Of a stretch of DNA of 37,849 nucleotides, positions 1 through 8,700 are shown piece after piece. A model generated the notes under the pieces. That model did no database searches and had not been told where the DNA came from. It saw nothing but the letters and a program-made list of their open reading frames with translations. The position numbers were made by a program, and so were the translations under genes. The first letter of the stretch is position 1. Every line of letters starts with the position of its first letter. This stretch comes from Elusimicrobiota bacterium (lineage in GTDB: Bacteria > Elusimicrobiota > Elusimicrobia > Elusimicrobiales > UBA9959). The stretch is from contig DMES01000038.1 of the NCBI GenBank assembly GCA_003450815.1, forward strand, positions 61,628 through 99,476. Reading direction: 5' to 3'.

Positions 1-23
1 CCGGCTTCCGCCGGAATGACGAC
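1..23. repeat. Short GC-rich palindromic repeat at window edge
   Basis: The first 14 bases form a small hairpin (CCGGC, TTCC loop, GCCGG) followed by AATGACGAC. It lies outside any gene and looks like one arm of a dispersed intergenic repeat cut by the window boundary. Only one copy is visible here, so its repeat status is inferred. Confidence 0.3.
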
Positions 24-70
24 TTGGCTACATGAGCTTCTGGGATTATCTTAAAATAGGAACTTAATCC

Positions 71-1399
71 ATGAAAAATATTTTTATTTCAGCCGTTTTT
101 GCTTTTGCGCTTGCAGGAACCGCGGGCAATGCTGCGGCCCGGCCCGCCGGAGAAAAGCCGGCCAGTATCTCTTTTGAACAACTGCTGAACCATCTTAAAG
201 GCGGTTCGGTGAACGATATAAGCTTGCCGGAAGCGGCCTCCGAAATAGCCATTCTGGAAGACCTTAAGAATGACGACAGGTTATGGGTGACTGTTTCGGC
301 CAGCGACAAATATGCGCGGACCCTACTTCTTGAGATCGGCATGGATATAGCGGAAGTCGGTGAGAAAAGCGTTTCCGGTTTTATTCATACACCTGAGCTT
401 GTCACGCTTTCGGAAAAGGGTTATGTGGTTCAAAGCAGGCAGAGCATATACGGCTACGCCAAACAATATCTTAAAGATTTTCCAGCCGCCGACGGAGCCT
501 ACCACAACTATAAAGAAACAACTGATGTCCTTCAGACGCTTGCCGCCGCCAACCCTGAGATCGCCTCGCTTTTCTCCATCGGCAAAACCGTGGAAGGCCG
601 CGACATATGGTGCCTCCGCCTTAATACCTCCGCAAAAGGTGAAGCGCCCAGCCAGAAACCCGGCGCTTTTTACATGGGCAACCATCACGCCCGAGAACAT
701 CTTTCAAATGAAGTGCCTTTATTGCTGGGCGCCTATCTGCTTGAACACAAAAACGACACCGACATTAAAAATTATCTGAACGCTTTGGATGTCTATATCG
801 TTCCTATGCTTAACTCCGACGGCGTGGAGTATGATATTGCCGCTGGCAAATACCGCTGGCAGCGCAAGAACATGCGCGTTAACTCCGATAAATCCATTGG
901 CGTGGATTTAAACCGCAACTACGACGCGCTTTGGTGCAAGGGCGGCGCCTCGCATACACCTTCGGCTGAAACTTATTGCGGCCCCTCGGCCTTCTCCGAG
1001 CCTGAGACGCAGGCCGTAAAAAAGTTCGTTGAGGCGCGGAAAAACCTGAAGACCCTTATGAGCTATCACTCTTATTCCGGTCTGTTACTATACCCCTGGG
1101 GCGGCAAAGATGTGCCGGTGGAAAATGCCAGGGACAGGAAAGTTTTTGAAAAAATGGGCGCGGCCATGGCCGGCCTAACCGGATATAAGCCCGAACAGTC
1201 AAGCGACCTGTATGTAGCCACCGGCGACACCTGCGACTGGGCGTATGCGACAGCGGGGATCTTTGCTTTCACCACCGAACTTGAGGGGAACGGCTTCTAC
1301 CCGGGGGTCGCGATAATTGACCACGCGGTTTCAGTCAACATCAAAGCCGCACTCTACATGCTGCGCGTAACCGGCAACCCGTATAAACTGGCGGAATAA
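71..1399 (+). CDS. Secreted M14 family zinc carboxypeptidase
   Basis: Predicted metallocarboxypeptidase that removes C-terminal residues from peptides outside the cytoplasm. The first 23 or so residues are a typical signal peptide ending in an Ala-rich stretch. The M14 fold is marked by the zinc motif H206-A-R-E209, then a substrate-binding stretch with DLNRNY, the third zinc ligand H333 in SYHSYS, and the catalytic Glu at about E403 in TTELEG. All four catalytic positions are present, so the enzyme should be active. A region of about 130 residues between signal peptide and peptidase domain (residues 25-155) may be a propeptide. The ATG follows an AGGA-like site. The stop lies in a sequence repeated about 490 bp downstream, where the copy would also encode a Lys-Leu-x-Glu-stop ending, so the end of this gene may have been duplicated by an insertion. 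Family assignment is firm; the physiological substrate is unknown. Confidence 0.93.
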   Translation: MKNIFISAVFAFALAGTAGNAAARPAGEKPASISFEQLLNHLKGGSVNDISLPEAASEIAILEDLKNDDRLWVTVSASDKYARTLLLEIGMDIAEVGEKSVSGFIHTPELVTLSEKGYVVQSRQSIYGYAKQYLKDFPAADGAYHNYKETTDVLQTLAAANPEIASLFSIGKTVEGRDIWCLRLNTSAKGEAPSQKPGAFYMGNHHAREHLSNEVPLLLGAYLLEHKNDTDIKNYLNALDVYIVPMLNSDGVEYDIAAGKYRWQRKNMRVNSDKSIGVDLNRNYDALWCKGGASHTPSAETYCGPSAFSEPETQAVKKFVEARKNLKTLMSYHSYSGLLLYPWGGKDVPVENARDRKVFEKMGAAMAGLTGYKPEQSSDLYVATGDTCDWAYATAGIFAFTTELEGNGFYPGVAIIDHAVSVNIKAALYMLRVTGNPYKLAE

Positions 1400-1904
1400 C
1401 GCGCAGCGCGCCAATAGAATAACACTGACTTCCGAGGTGCCTTAAATAAAGACTGTTTCTCGCGACGAGAGCCTTTTGGCTTTGGGGTGTTCCATTACCC
1501 ATGAATCGGTTCGCGGGGCCTGCCGCCGGACCGGGACGCGGGGACAGCCGCCCACACCGTGGTCGGCTTCCACCACTCACCTTCGGCGCTTCGCAAGCCT
1601 CAGGTTCGTGAAGGCCCCGCTAACCCGGCTCCGGCGTCACCCACTCCATGTTAAAAAGCTGAAGGCGAAAACAAATTATCTTGCGCGGGTTGCGGGGGTT
1701 TGTGTTAGCAGGGCTTTCCGCAGGCCGAATTGCTCTTGCAATCGGCCGAGGGTTAGGGCGGCCGCTATGCGGACGACCCGGCCCTGCTAACACAAACCCC
1801 AGCAAGGACCCGCGCCAGTATAGTCTGGACGATACTTAAATTGCTTTGGGTGTCCCAAATCGGAAGTCAGGAAACTGACGGAATAACGCGTTGCGCACCC
1901 AATA
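1385..1904. mobile_element. MITE-like insertion between near-identical flanks
   Basis: No convincing gene lies between 1400 and 1994. The sequence AAACTGGCGGAATAACGCG at 1385 recurs with one change at 1872, and the similarity continues for about 32 bp (1385-1416 against 1872-1904). Just inside these direct repeats lie 10-bp perfect inverted ends, CTGACTTCCG (1425-1434) and CGGAAGTCAG (1861-1870). A 20-bp perfect inverted repeat sits deeper inside. Direct flanks, terminal inverted repeats, no transposase and strong internal folding are what a non-autonomous element would show. The direct repeats are longer than usual target duplications, so recombination or replication slippage is an alternative. 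Confidence 0.45.
1682..1815. repeat. Long inverted repeat inside the insertion
   Basis: Positions 1695-1714 and 1781-1800 are perfect 20-bp reverse complements (GGGGTTTGTGTTAGCAGGGC and its complement). Similarity continues outward with a small gap (GCGCGGGT at 1683-1690 and ACCCGCGC at 1808-1815). The loop holds a second imperfect hairpin around GCCGAATTGC and GCAATCGGC (about 1723-1746). Transcribed RNA would fold into a long branched stem. Confidence 0.7.
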
Positions 1905-1935
1905 AAAATGGCCCCTTTAAATCGGGGCCATTTTT
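1904..1935. terminator. Bidirectional intrinsic terminator
   Basis: AAAAATGGCCCC (1904-1915) pairs perfectly with GGGGCCATTTTT (1924-1935) around an 8-nt loop. The A-tract before and the T-tract after let it end transcription from both sides. It sits between the M14 peptidase gene (plus) and the convergent endonuclease gene (minus), where such a site is expected. Confidence 0.85.
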
Positions 1936-1994
1936 ATTGCCTAAGCCTTAAGACATTAGCTTTCCCGGCAAATTTAGTTGAATTTGCTGCCGGG

Positions 1995-2882
1995 TTAGTG
2001 TGCGGCAAAAACCCGCGTTCCTATGCGGTCGGCCAGGGCGGGGTCATCCACAAAAGGATTGCGGTTGCCTTGGAATTGAGCTATGAGGTCGTTGCGGCGT
2101 TTTTCATTTGCGTCGGGCGGGTCCCGGCGGTTCCATTCAAGTAACATGGGCAGCTTGTCGGTCCAAAAATTTTTATAGTTCATTCCATCACGGATATTCC
2201 TGTCGTAGTAACGCACCACAAAATAGAGCAGGGCCCTGGCCGCATCGCCTTTTACCGGATCACAGGGTTCAAACCCGTCCGGCCCAAGTTTTGAGCCGCT
2301 GGATGTGGAGTATTGCGCCTTAACAACCGTAGTGAACGGCATACTTCCCCTGCGCCCGTTCGGTGTCAAGAAAGTGGGTTGTATGTGGTGCAGGTCCGAT
2401 TTCATGGGGTATGCTTTGTTGAAATAGGCCTGCGGCCACATATGTTCGGCATTCATCCCGCCGGAATCAACAACGCCGTCGCCGTTCTGGTCGCCTTTTT
2501 CCTTATAATCTTCGCCATGTCCGCTTGCTCCTTTGACGCAAATCTGGGAGTAAAACGCCACAACACCCGGAACGCCGCCGCAGCCGGTATTATCGGCGCT
2601 GGCAAACATAAATTTTTTCGCGTCAAGATAGTCATGTCCTTCAGGGGGCGGGGCTTTGGGGACAGTGACGGTATGCAGGTACTGGAAAAGTTGCTCACCC
2701 GAAAGGTCAGCCGGATAGTCCGCAACCGTTACATAGGCTAAGGGGAAGCGGGCTGGATCAAACGCGGAGGGAGCAAGCGCGGACAGGGTTTCGAGTGAGG
2801 AGGAAAATTGCGCAGCTGAAGCGCCATAAATACCGGCGGCGAGGAAGAAAGCCAGCAGGGAAGAAATCTTGATGCGCTTCAC
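1995..2882 (-). CDS. Secreted endonuclease I family nuclease
   Basis: A 295-residue protein of the endonuclease I family (PF04231; periplasmic or extracellular nucleases such as EndA and NucM), which cut DNA or RNA with a His-Me finger site. The N-terminus is a signal peptide ending in an Ala-Ser-Ala-Ala region. The family signature is clear: MNAEHMWPQ with the active-site His, then SDLHHIQPT, a conserved Asn/Arg region, GFEP followed by GDAARALLY, and the C-terminal RNDLIAQFQGNRNPFVDDP. Cysteines near residues 100, 114 and 206 may form disulfides. Length matches complete family members. The likely role is nucleic-acid scavenging or degradation outside the cell. It converges on the M14 peptidase gene with the shared terminator between them. 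Confidence 0.9.
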   Translation of the reverse strand: MKRIKISSLLAFFLAAGIYGASAAQFSSSLETLSALAPSAFDPARFPLAYVTVADYPADLSGEQLFQYLHTVTVPKAPPPEGHDYLDAKKFMFASADNTGCGGVPGVVAFYSQICVKGASGHGEDYKEKGDQNGDGVVDSGGMNAEHMWPQAYFNKAYPMKSDLHHIQPTFLTPNGRRGSMPFTTVVKAQYSTSSGSKLGPDGFEPCDPVKGDAARALLYFVVRYYDRNIRDGMNYKNFWTDKLPMLLEWNRRDPPDANEKRRNDLIAQFQGNRNPFVDDPALADRIGTRVFAAH

Positions 2883-2945
2883 CGTTTCTCCAAGCCACAG
2901 ATTGACGACAATTTATTATACTTTAAATTTACCAATATTTTTGCA

Positions 2946-4646
2946 CTATATTTTACGGCTCCAGCAATCCTTCAAACGCTTTATTTCCACCAGGAGAAAA
3001 GGCGAATCGCGAAAGACTACTGCCTGCGGGGGAACGGCCGCCAGCGCCAGGTCATCCCTTTTGAGCGGAGCCACAATATCCCTGACATAACTTCCGAAAG
3101 GTTCAAAAAGAGAGGCAGCCTCCCTGAAGCCGGGACCGTAGCGCCCTTCATTCAGCAGGAAGTGCGTAACCTGGTATTTTTCGGAAAAGGACAGCGCACC
3201 GCGCTTGTCGGCAGCGTAAAGCGCCGACAAGGTATCACGCGCCCGCGTTTTCTGAAACTCCCAGAATTCCACGGAAAAAGGCACAAGATTTTCACGGTTG
3301 ACAAGGGTGGACCTCCCGGCCCAGAAAGGGATGTCATTGCCGTCATCGGGGTGGCAGGCGATCCTGACATCCGCCGGCAGGGTCCGCAGGAAGGTATATA
3401 ATCTGCTGTGACTGCGTCCTTCTATGGTCATACCGTTTTCAGGCCGTATAGCTTTCGGGAAAAGAAAAACAGAGGCTGCGATAAAACTGCAAACGGAAAA
3501 ATTGCGTAAGGCGGCCCTTTTGTCAGCCCTCAGTCTGGCGCCCAAAAGGCGAAGCAGCGCCAGCGCCAGCATGAGGCACAATATGGGACCGGCATATTCA
3601 AAAAACCGCTCCGGCATAAAAAGCCTGAAGGCGAACAAACGGGACAATGCGTATAGCCCGCATGCGGCCGCCAGGCAGGCCAGGGCCTCAACAGGCAGGA
3701 CAAAGTGCGCAAGCAATGAGAACAAAGCAAGGGTTGCTAGTGCGGTCGGCAGGAGAACATAACCTGGATACGGCGCCAGCTTTTTCTTTACTTCCATGAT
3801 ACCCGGGAAGGGAAGTTCAGGCAGCCTCCCTTTGGCATAAAAAGCGGGCTCGTGCATAGCATCCTGAAGGGTAAATGGACGGCCAAACTCTCTGGTAGCT
3901 GCTATGTACGGCATTATTATGAGTACGCTGACACAGGCCAGAAGTATCGCGCGCAGCAGGCGAAGCCGCGCTATTTTTCCATTTTTCCTGATGTTCTCCC
4001 ATAAAGCTGTCAATGTCTCGCAACCTAAAAGAAGGACCAGCGCATTCGGATAGGTCAGGGCCGACAGCATTATCGCGGCCCAGCGCAGCCTCTCACGCCT
4101 GCTGAAAGCTCCGGCCACCCACAGCGCCATCAGTGGAAAGGCGAAACCCCGGGCGAGGCCGCCTGCCATACGGTTGACGATAAAGGTGGTATTCAACATC
4201 AGAAAGGCCAGAAGGATACCCCCGGCCAGACCGCCTCTTTGGGATCTGCCTAGCGCCCATCCCGCTAAGCCTACAATTCCCAGACATATTCCCTGGACTA
4301 TTTTGGGAGCTGCATAAACGCCGGCCCAGGGAACGAGGAAATGGTAAAGCAGGCGCAGCCCGGAGGGGATAAGCGCCAGTTTTTCCATGGCTACGGGGTC
4401 GTCCGCCAGCGGACTTCCCGGAGTGTAGCGGTGAAAAGGAAAAAGCCATATACGGGCGTCATCATTCTGCAGAAGAGGATCAAAGAGCCAGCCCCAGTGC
4501 ATATGCGCCCAATACCCCAGATAAGCCAGGAAGACGAGCCATAGCAGCATAACGCTCAGCCTGTGCCTTGGGCTCTGCGGGAGAAGACTGCTCAGGGGTG
4601 CCGGGCTGCTTGCAGGCGGAATCAGGTCAATAAAATATTGTTTCAC
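2946..4646 (-). CDS. Polytopic membrane protein, possible GT-C-type glycosyltransferase
   Basis: A 566-residue integral membrane protein. After a short cytoplasmic stretch there are about ten hydrophobic segments (residues 33-410), then a soluble C-terminal domain of about 150 residues. The first extracytoplasmic loop carries NDDAR, in the place where GT-C-fold lipid-linked sugar transferases keep an acidic metal/substrate motif. A hydrophobic core with a C-terminal periplasmic domain also fits that class. I see no diagnostic family motif, so transferase function is an inference and a transport or unknown role is possible. The annotated start is GTG at 4646 with no good Shine-Dalgarno site; an internal Met at about residue 33, at the first membrane segment, is an alternative. 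It is divergent from the GNAT gene with only a short intergenic gap. Confidence 0.6.
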   Translation of the reverse strand: MKQYFIDLIPPASSPAPLSSLLPQSPRHRLSVMLLWLVFLAYLGYWAHMHWGWLFDPLLQNDDARIWLFPFHRYTPGSPLADDPVAMEKLALIPSGLRLLYHFLVPWAGVYAAPKIVQGICLGIVGLAGWALGRSQRGGLAGGILLAFLMLNTTFIVNRMAGGLARGFAFPLMALWVAGAFSRRERLRWAAIMLSALTYPNALVLLLGCETLTALWENIRKNGKIARLRLLRAILLACVSVLIIMPYIAATREFGRPFTLQDAMHEPAFYAKGRLPELPFPGIMEVKKKLAPYPGYVLLPTALATLALFSLLAHFVLPVEALACLAAACGLYALSRLFAFRLFMPERFFEYAGPILCLMLALALLRLLGARLRADKRAALRNFSVCSFIAASVFLFPKAIRPENGMTIEGRSHSRLYTFLRTLPADVRIACHPDDGNDIPFWAGRSTLVNRENLVPFSVEFWEFQKTRARDTLSALYAADKRGALSFSEKYQVTHFLLNEGRYGPGFREAASLFEPFGSYVRDIVAPLKRDDLALAAVPPQAVVFRDSPFLLVEIKRLKDCWSRKI

Positions 4647-4698
4647 GACATTTTATTTTATCAAATTCCACACTCGGGTAATTTTGTATCATTTAGCC

Positions 4699-5202
4699 AT
4701 GCAGGCCAAGCCTTCGCTCAAGATCCATAAAATTTCATCCATAGCGGTTTTAAAGCATGCCGCCAGGCTGATGGCGGCCTCGGACCCCTGGCGGAAACTC
4801 GGCCTAGGCTGCCGCGACTGCTTTAAATCCATGACCGCCCCGTTCAGGGAAGTTTATATGGCGCGCGCCGGGCATAAGCTAGCGGGCCTTGTGATAGTGA
4901 CCATGTACGGCACCTTCCGCGGCTATATACAATCGCTCTTTGTGGCGGAAGGTTTCCGCGACCGTGGTCTTGGCGCTTTGCTAATGAAACACGCGGAAGA
5001 AACAATATTCGCGCGCGCGCCCAATGTTTTTCTCTGCGTTTCCTCTTTTAATAAGAAAGCCATAAAATTTTACAGGCGTCTGGGTTACCGGCAATGCGGG
5101 CGTCTGGCGGATTTTTTAGTGCGGGGTCATGACGAGATATTAATGCGCAAGACCATAGCTCCGATCAATGTTTTTTACAGGAGAAAAAATAACAAATACT
5201 AA
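4699..5202 (+). CDS. GNAT family N-acetyltransferase
   Basis: A 167-residue acetyltransferase of the Gcn5-related superfamily, which transfers acetyl from acetyl-CoA to an amine on a protein or small molecule. The acetyl-CoA motif A appears as FVAEGFRDRGLGALLMKHAE, containing the R-x-x-G-x-G loop, followed by the C-terminal FNKKAIKFYRRLGYRQCGR strand-helix typical of the fold. An in-frame TTG at 4684 is possible, but ATG 4699 puts the start closer to the domain. Neither start has a visible Shine-Dalgarno site, and a -10-like TATCAT lies only a few bases upstream, so a very short leader is possible. The substrate cannot be predicted. Confidence 0.8.
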   Translation: MQAKPSLKIHKISSIAVLKHAARLMAASDPWRKLGLGCRDCFKSMTAPFREVYMARAGHKLAGLVIVTMYGTFRGYIQSLFVAEGFRDRGLGALLMKHAEETIFARAPNVFLCVSSFNKKAIKFYRRLGYRQCGRLADFLVRGHDEILMRKTIAPINVFYRRKNNKY

Positions 5203-5207
5203 GGTTG

Positions 5208-5307
5208 CCAGGTTCACGGTTCAGCGGTTCAACGGTTGGAAATCAGGGAACGCAGTAATATTCCGAAAAAATAATCTTAAACTGTGAACCCTGAACCGTG
5301 AACCTGG
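5208..5307. repeat. Word-built intergenic palindrome, word CGGTTCA
   Basis: CCAGGTTCACGGTTCAG (5208-5224) is the exact reverse complement of 5291-5307, and the pairing continues for six more bases with a one-base bulge (5226-5231 with 5285-5290). The loop is about 53 nt. The left arm is itself built from the repeated word (C)GGTTCA. It fills the gap between the GNAT and beta-CASP genes. Confidence 0.8.
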
Positions 5308-5325
5308 ATAATTGGAAAAACTACT

Positions 5326-6732
5326 ATGGACAGTAACCTCACTATTACTTTTCACGGCGCGGCGGGGGAAGTTACCGGCTCGCGGCATCTTTTGGAAATT
5401 AACGGCAAAAGCCTGCTGCTTGACTGCGGCATGTTCCAGGGCCACCGCTCGGACGCGGATTCAAAGAACCGCACTTTCCATTTCCCGCCGGCCTCGGTAG
5501 ACGCGGTATTGCTTTCACACGCCCATATTGACCATTGCGGCCTGCTGCCCCTTCTTTACCGCGACGGGTGCGACGCCCCGCTTTACGCCACCCCCGCCAC
5601 TGCCGAGATCACCGCCATAATGCTGGCCGACTCCGCGCGCCTGCAGGAGGGGGACGCGCAGTTCTACAACAAAATTCACGCAGCCGAAGGCCTTAAAATA
5701 GAACCGCTTTACGCAGAAGAAGACGCCGACAGAGCCCTGGCCGCCCTGCGCCCCACCGCTTACGACGCTGAATTTGCGCCGGTGCCTGGCGTATCCGCCA
5801 GATTTCTGAACGCCGGCCATGTAATGGGCTCGGCCATGCCGCAGCTTGACATTAACGGTCCCACAGGGCCGCGCCGTATCCTTTATACCGGAGATCTCGG
5901 CCGCCCGGAGACACTGCTTATGCGAGCGCCAGTGCCGCCGCAGAATGTGGACTACCTGATCATAGAAAGCACCTACGGCGACCGCCTTCACGAGGCGCTA
6001 GGTGACGCCGAAGGCCAGCTTGCCGAGGTGATAAAGCGCGCGGTAAAGGAAAAAGGGAAAATAATAATCCCTAGTTTCGCTCTTGAGCGCGCCCAGGAAA
6101 TAATCTTCATAATAGACAAACTGCGCCGTTCCAAAGGCGCGCCTGATATCCCCGTGTACGTTGACAGCCCTATGACGGTCAGCCTCACCGAGATCTTCAA
6201 TAAACACAGCGGGGATTTCTGCTTTGACGAAAAGTTCCGCGATTACGCCCGTACCGACGGAGACCCTTTCGGCTTTGATTATATACGCTACCTGCGCACC
6301 AGGGAGGAGTCGCAGACGCTTAACAATAAGCCGGGCCCCATGCTTATAATTTCCGCCTCGGGCATGTGCGAAGGCGGACGTGTACTGCATCACCTGCGCA
6401 ATAACATTGAAAAAGAAAATACCACGGTGCTGCTGGTCGGCTATCAGGCGGAAGGCACCTTGGGCCGCCGCCTGCAGGACGGTGCGCCAAAGGTTAAAAT
6501 TTTCGGCCTTGAACATGAAGCCTGGGCCAGGGTGGAAACCCTGCACAGTTTTTCATCCCACGCCGATAAGAACGATCTATTGGGCTTCATAAATTCCGTA
6601 AAACCGGCCAGGGGCATATTCCTGGTGCACGGCGACCCGAAAGCCCGCGAGGCCCTTAAAGCGGCGCTTTCAGCCGGGGGGATAAACGGTGTTATCTGCC
6701 CGCAAATAGGCGAGTCATTTACCCTTGATTGA
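5326..6732 (+). CDS. Metallo-beta-lactamase / beta-CASP RNase-type protein
   Basis: A 468-residue protein of the metallo-beta-lactamase superfamily with a beta-CASP insert, the architecture of CPSF73/YSH1-like ribonucleases (COG1236). Zinc motif 2 is H65-A-H-I-D69-H70, motif 3 is H165 in GHVMGS, and motif 4 is D190 in TGDLG. The beta-CASP motifs follow: A in ESTYGD, B as H412 in SSHAD, and C as H435 in LVHGD; motif C as His is typical of RNA-acting members. The conserved ISASGMCEGGRV segment is present. All metal ligands are intact, so it is probably an active RNA endo- or exonuclease in the cytoplasm. Two DEAD-box helicase genes follow directly, which supports a role in RNA processing or decay. 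Confidence 0.9.
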   Translation: MDSNLTITFHGAAGEVTGSRHLLEINGKSLLLDCGMFQGHRSDADSKNRTFHFPPASVDAVLLSHAHIDHCGLLPLLYRDGCDAPLYATPATAEITAIMLADSARLQEGDAQFYNKIHAAEGLKIEPLYAEEDADRALAALRPTAYDAEFAPVPGVSARFLNAGHVMGSAMPQLDINGPTGPRRILYTGDLGRPETLLMRAPVPPQNVDYLIIESTYGDRLHEALGDAEGQLAEVIKRAVKEKGKIIIPSFALERAQEIIFIIDKLRRSKGAPDIPVYVDSPMTVSLTEIFNKHSGDFCFDEKFRDYARTDGDPFGFDYIRYLRTREESQTLNNKPGPMLIISASGMCEGGRVLHHLRNNIEKENTTVLLVGYQAEGTLGRRLQDGAPKVKIFGLEHEAWARVETLHSFSSHADKNDLLGFINSVKPARGIFLVHGDPKAREALKAALSAGGINGVICPQIGESFTLD

Positions 6733-6737
6733 AGGCT

Positions 6738-6758
6738 CCAAATCCTCGGAGGATTTGG
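6738..6758. repeat. Perfect 21-bp palindrome after the beta-CASP stop codon
   Basis: CCAAATCCTC (6738-6747), a central G, then GAGGATTTGG (6749-6758) form a perfect palindrome starting six bases after the stop. No U-tract follows, so it is not a classic terminator. A looser version of the same sequence lies at 20435-20462, also just beyond a stop codon. Confidence 0.75.
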
Positions 6759-6792
6759 AAAATATGTATAATTGTCTAAAAGAGGACAACAA

Positions 6793-8103
6793 ATGCTGAA
6801 ACGACTAATGTCAATGATGAAAAAAAAGGCCAAGGCCCCCGTTCCGGTGCCGGGCTTTTACGGGCTGGGCATCGCCCCGAAACTTCTTGAAGCCCTGGAC
6901 CGCATGCAATTCGTGGAACCAACCCCTATACAAAAACAGGCCATACCGATAGCCTGCTCGGGCAATGACATGGTAGGCCTGGCCCAGACCGGCACCGGCA
7001 AGACCATAGCCTTCGCCATACCGATGATACAGACGCTGGCAGCCAAACCTGGAAAGGGGCTTATACTCGTGCCCACGCGGGAGCTTGCCATACAGGTTAG
7101 CGAAGTGTTCAAACAATTCGCCCCGCTCCTGGGAATGCACTCTGTCGTGCTTATAGGCGGCGAGAACATCGCAGGCCAGCTTACCGCTCTCAAAAAGAAA
7201 CCGCGCATTATAGTGGCCACTCCCGGCCGCCTGCTTGACCATGTTCAGCAGGGCACGGTAAAACTGGACGATATTGAGGTGCTGGTTCTGGACGAGGCGG
7301 ACCGGATGTTTGACATGGGGTTCGCGCCGCAGATAAACCGCATACTGCAATATGTGCCTAAAAACCGCCAGACCATGCTATTTTCCGCCACCATGCCGGA
7401 CGAAATAATGAAGCTCGCCGCCAGATACATGAAACTCCCCACTCGCGTTGAGGTGGCCCGCTCCGGCACCGTAGTGGAAAATGTCGTGCAGGAAGTGTAT
7501 GTGGTCAACCGCGGCCTCAAGCCGGCTTTGCTTTCAAAACTGCTGGACAAATACTGGGGGACCATGCTCCTGTTCGTGCGCACCCGCTATAACGCCTACG
7601 ATATTACGCGCGATATACGCGACATGGGCCACAGCGTGGCGGAAATACATTCCGACCGCACCCTTGGTCAGCGTAAAGAGGCCCTTGAGGGGTTTAAAAC
7701 CGGCAAATACCGCATTCTGGTGGCCACCGACATAGCCGCGCGCGGAATAGATGTAGTGGGCATAGAGATAGTGTTGAATTACGACCTGCCCGACGACGAT
7801 GAAAGCTATGTGCACCGCATAGGCCGTACCGGCCGCGCCGGCAAACCGGGCCACGCTATTTCTTTTGTAACTCCCGAGCAGGAAACGGACCTGCGCAATA
7901 TTGAGCGCCTTATCAGGATGCCCATAACTATCGTTTCCCATCCCGAAATTCCGGCGGCCAAACTTATCGGCCTGCCCCCGCAGCCCAAGAGCACCGGCGG
8001 GCGCGGCGGCTTCAGAGGCGGCGGTGGCGGGGGAGGCGGCGCGCCAAAGAACCTGCCCACCAGCTTCCGAATGAAGCGGCGCAGCATGTACAAGACGAAA
8101 TAG
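6793..8103 (+). CDS. DEAD-box RNA helicase (RhlE-like), short-tail paralogue
   Basis: ATP-dependent RNA helicase of 436 residues that remodels RNA structure or RNPs in the cytoplasm. The conserved motifs run in order: Q motif with PTPIQKQAIP near residue 40, motif I AQTGTGKT with Lys at 70, PTRELA, TPGR, DEAD at 167-170, SAT at about 198, VATDIAARGID, and HRIGRTGRAG from 341. The C-terminus is a short Gly/Arg-rich tail (GGRGGFRGGGGGGGG) ending in basic residues, typical of RNA-binding tails. I chose ATG 6793 over the in-frame TTG at 6772 because AGAGGA stands six bases upstream of it. A closely related paralogue follows one gene downstream. Confidence 0.93.
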   Translation: MLKRLMSMMKKKAKAPVPVPGFYGLGIAPKLLEALDRMQFVEPTPIQKQAIPIACSGNDMVGLAQTGTGKTIAFAIPMIQTLAAKPGKGLILVPTRELAIQVSEVFKQFAPLLGMHSVVLIGGENIAGQLTALKKKPRIIVATPGRLLDHVQQGTVKLDDIEVLVLDEADRMFDMGFAPQINRILQYVPKNRQTMLFSATMPDEIMKLAARYMKLPTRVEVARSGTVVENVVQEVYVVNRGLKPALLSKLLDKYWGTMLLFVRTRYNAYDITRDIRDMGHSVAEIHSDRTLGQRKEALEGFKTGKYRILVATDIAARGIDVVGIEIVLNYDLPDDDESYVHRIGRTGRAGKPGHAISFVTPEQETDLRNIERLIRMPITIVSHPEIPAAKLIGLPPQPKSTGGRGGFRGGGGGGGGAPKNLPTSFRMKRRSMYKTK

Positions 8104-8120
8104 TGCGGGACGCAGATAGA

Positions 8121-8186
8121 AGACAGAATTCAGGAGTCAGAATATTATGTTGAAGACTTATTCACAGGCCATTCTGAATTCTGTCT
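8121..8186. repeat. Word-built intergenic palindrome, word CAGAATTCAG
   Basis: AGACAGAATTCAG (8121-8133) is the exact reverse complement of 8174-8186, with a 40-nt loop. The word CAGAATTCAG, itself nearly palindromic, recurs at 27762-27771 in another intergenic spot. Confidence 0.75.
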
Positions 8187-8199
8187 ACTTGAATACCCC

Positions 8200-8670
8200 A
8201 TGATTCCGAAAAAAGTGAAAGTGGAAATACGCAGGGTGGCACTTGAAGATGCGGCGTGGAAAAAAGCATTTGACGCCTTTTACCGCGATTCACCGCCGCC
8301 AAAGGACACCCTTGAAATACCCCACGCCTATTTCGCCGCCTACCATAACGGCAAGATAGTCGGCCACTCGGTAATTTATAAAAAGTTAGCGAAGTGGGTG
8401 CTTGACGGTCTGCGTGTAAAACCTGAATGGCGGGAGCGCGGAATAGCCAAAAACCTTACCGCGGCGCGCATCCGTTATGCCGTTGAAAACGGGGCCAAAG
8501 AGATCTGGTACGACTGCGAAGACGGGAATTTAGTGACCACCTGCTGCCATTTGCGGTTCGGCTTTAAAAAAGTGGGACACAGGGGCCTCGGGGACGACCG
8601 GAATACCGTTCACAGCTACCGCCTTAAAGTCACCGATGGCCTGACAAAAAAACTGAACCTTCCGGAATAA
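8200..8670 (+). CDS. GNAT family N-acetyltransferase
   Basis: A 156-residue Gcn5-related acetyltransferase. The acetyl-CoA site is the LRVKPEWRERGIAKNLTAA segment with R-x-x-G-x-A, preceded by the core beta strands around YFAAYHNGKIVGHSVIY and followed by LRFGFKKVGHRG, which matches the C-terminal part of the fold. The substrate is unknown. The gene sits between two paralogous DEAD-box helicases, so a role in acetylating an RNA-related protein is conceivable, but nothing in the sequence shows it. No clear ribosome binding site precedes the ATG; the upstream palindrome ends only 13 bases before it. Confidence 0.82.
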   Translation: MIPKKVKVEIRRVALEDAAWKKAFDAFYRDSPPPKDTLEIPHAYFAAYHNGKIVGHSVIYKKLAKWVLDGLRVKPEWRERGIAKNLTAARIRYAVENGAKEIWYDCEDGNLVTTCCHLRFGFKKVGHRGLGDDRNTVHSYRLKVTDGLTKKLNLPE

Positions 8671-8700
8671 AGGAAAATAGAAGCGGCACTTATTATAATT

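Noticed and set aside
1476..1790. Open frame of 104 residues inside the palindromic element
   Set aside because: It runs through both halves of an inverted repeat, is rich in Arg/Cys with no domain-like pattern, and has no ribosome site. The stretch is better explained as a structured non-coding element.
1695..1800. Possible integron attC site (GTTAGC and GCTAAC in a long inverted repeat)
   Set aside because: The end motifs do not match the GTTRRRY / RYYYAAC boxes (GTTAGCA has C where a purine is required), and no integrase or cassette structure is present.
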